Below are positions 34,580 through 34,634 of a stretch of DNA of 34,634 bases, piece after piece. Made by a program: the position numbers and the translations under genes. Positions within the stretch are counted from its first letter, which is position 1; each line of letters begins with the position of its first letter. Below the pieces are notes generated by a model. The model had not been told where the DNA came from and did no database searches. It was given only the letters and a program-made list of their open reading frames with translations. Source of the stretch: an uncultured Clostridium sp. (GTDB taxonomy: Bacteria; Bacillota; Clostridia; Clostridiales; Clostridiaceae). Location of the stretch: contig CAKVLD010000030.1 in NCBI GenBank assembly GCA_934755305.1, forward strand, positions 1-34,634. Direction: 5' to 3'.

Positions 34580-34634
34580 AAAATAAATAGGATTATTGAT
34601 AAAAACATTGTATAATAAAAGATATATATGTTTT
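34580..34634 (+). repeat. Direct repeat, right copy (expected start of an intact topB region)
   Basis: These bases match 21598-21652 at 51 of 55 positions. The last 33 are identical and run into the window edge, so the true repeat may be longer. Upstream of 34580 the two flanks are unrelated, which marks a sharp left boundary of homology. Confidence 0.85.

Overview
The window is very AT-rich, with short intergenic spaces, AGGAGG-type ribosome binding sites, frequent TTG/GTG starts and U-tract terminators. Gene content and protein style point to a low-GC Gram-positive anaerobe of the genus Clostridium (sensu stricto) or a close relative. The species cannot be named from the sequence alone.

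Left part (1-13137): mostly chromosomal core or semi-core genes. A very large Cna/SpaA-type surface protein enters from beyond the left edge and ends at a terminator. It is followed by a type 1 isopentenyl-diphosphate isomerase (idi) behind an unidentified conserved leader element, an ABC-F ATPase with a small partner ORF, and a DUF2828 (TROVE/vWA-like) protein behind a remarkable tandem-hairpin leader. Next come an arginase-fold hydrolase, a secreted beta-propeller-like protein, and an ArsR-type regulator with a CxC metal motif in an operon with a MATE exporter.

Middle part (13138-21778): a three-gene condensin-like operon (JetA/MksF-like, JetB/MksE-like and JetC/MksB-like SMC ATPase), resembling Wadjet/MksBEF but with no JetD/MksG nuclease in the window. 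It converges on a minus-strand cytoplasmic beta-propeller protein through a shared terminator. Beyond that lie an AT-rich minisatellite and the promoter region of a topoisomerase III gene.

Right part (21779-34634): a topB gene cut off after 113 codons, then a compact biosynthetic cluster. The cluster has an acyl-AMP ligase, a free acyl carrier protein, a two-module NRPS (C-A-T-C-A-T-TE) and an ABC exporter (ATPase plus FtsX-like permease). The likely product is an N-acylated dipeptide that is exported. The last 55 bases of the window repeat the sequence upstream of the broken topB (51 of 55 bases, the final 33 identical). The simplest reading is that the cluster is a roughly 12.5 kb insertion at topB, with an intact topB starting just past the right edge.

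The most unusual signals are: (1) two copies of a structured, attenuator-like element upstream of idi and upstream of the NRPS gene; (2) two tandem covarying hairpins inside an 11-bp closing stem directly in front of the DUF2828 gene; and (3) the lipodipeptide cluster framed by topB-derived repeats.
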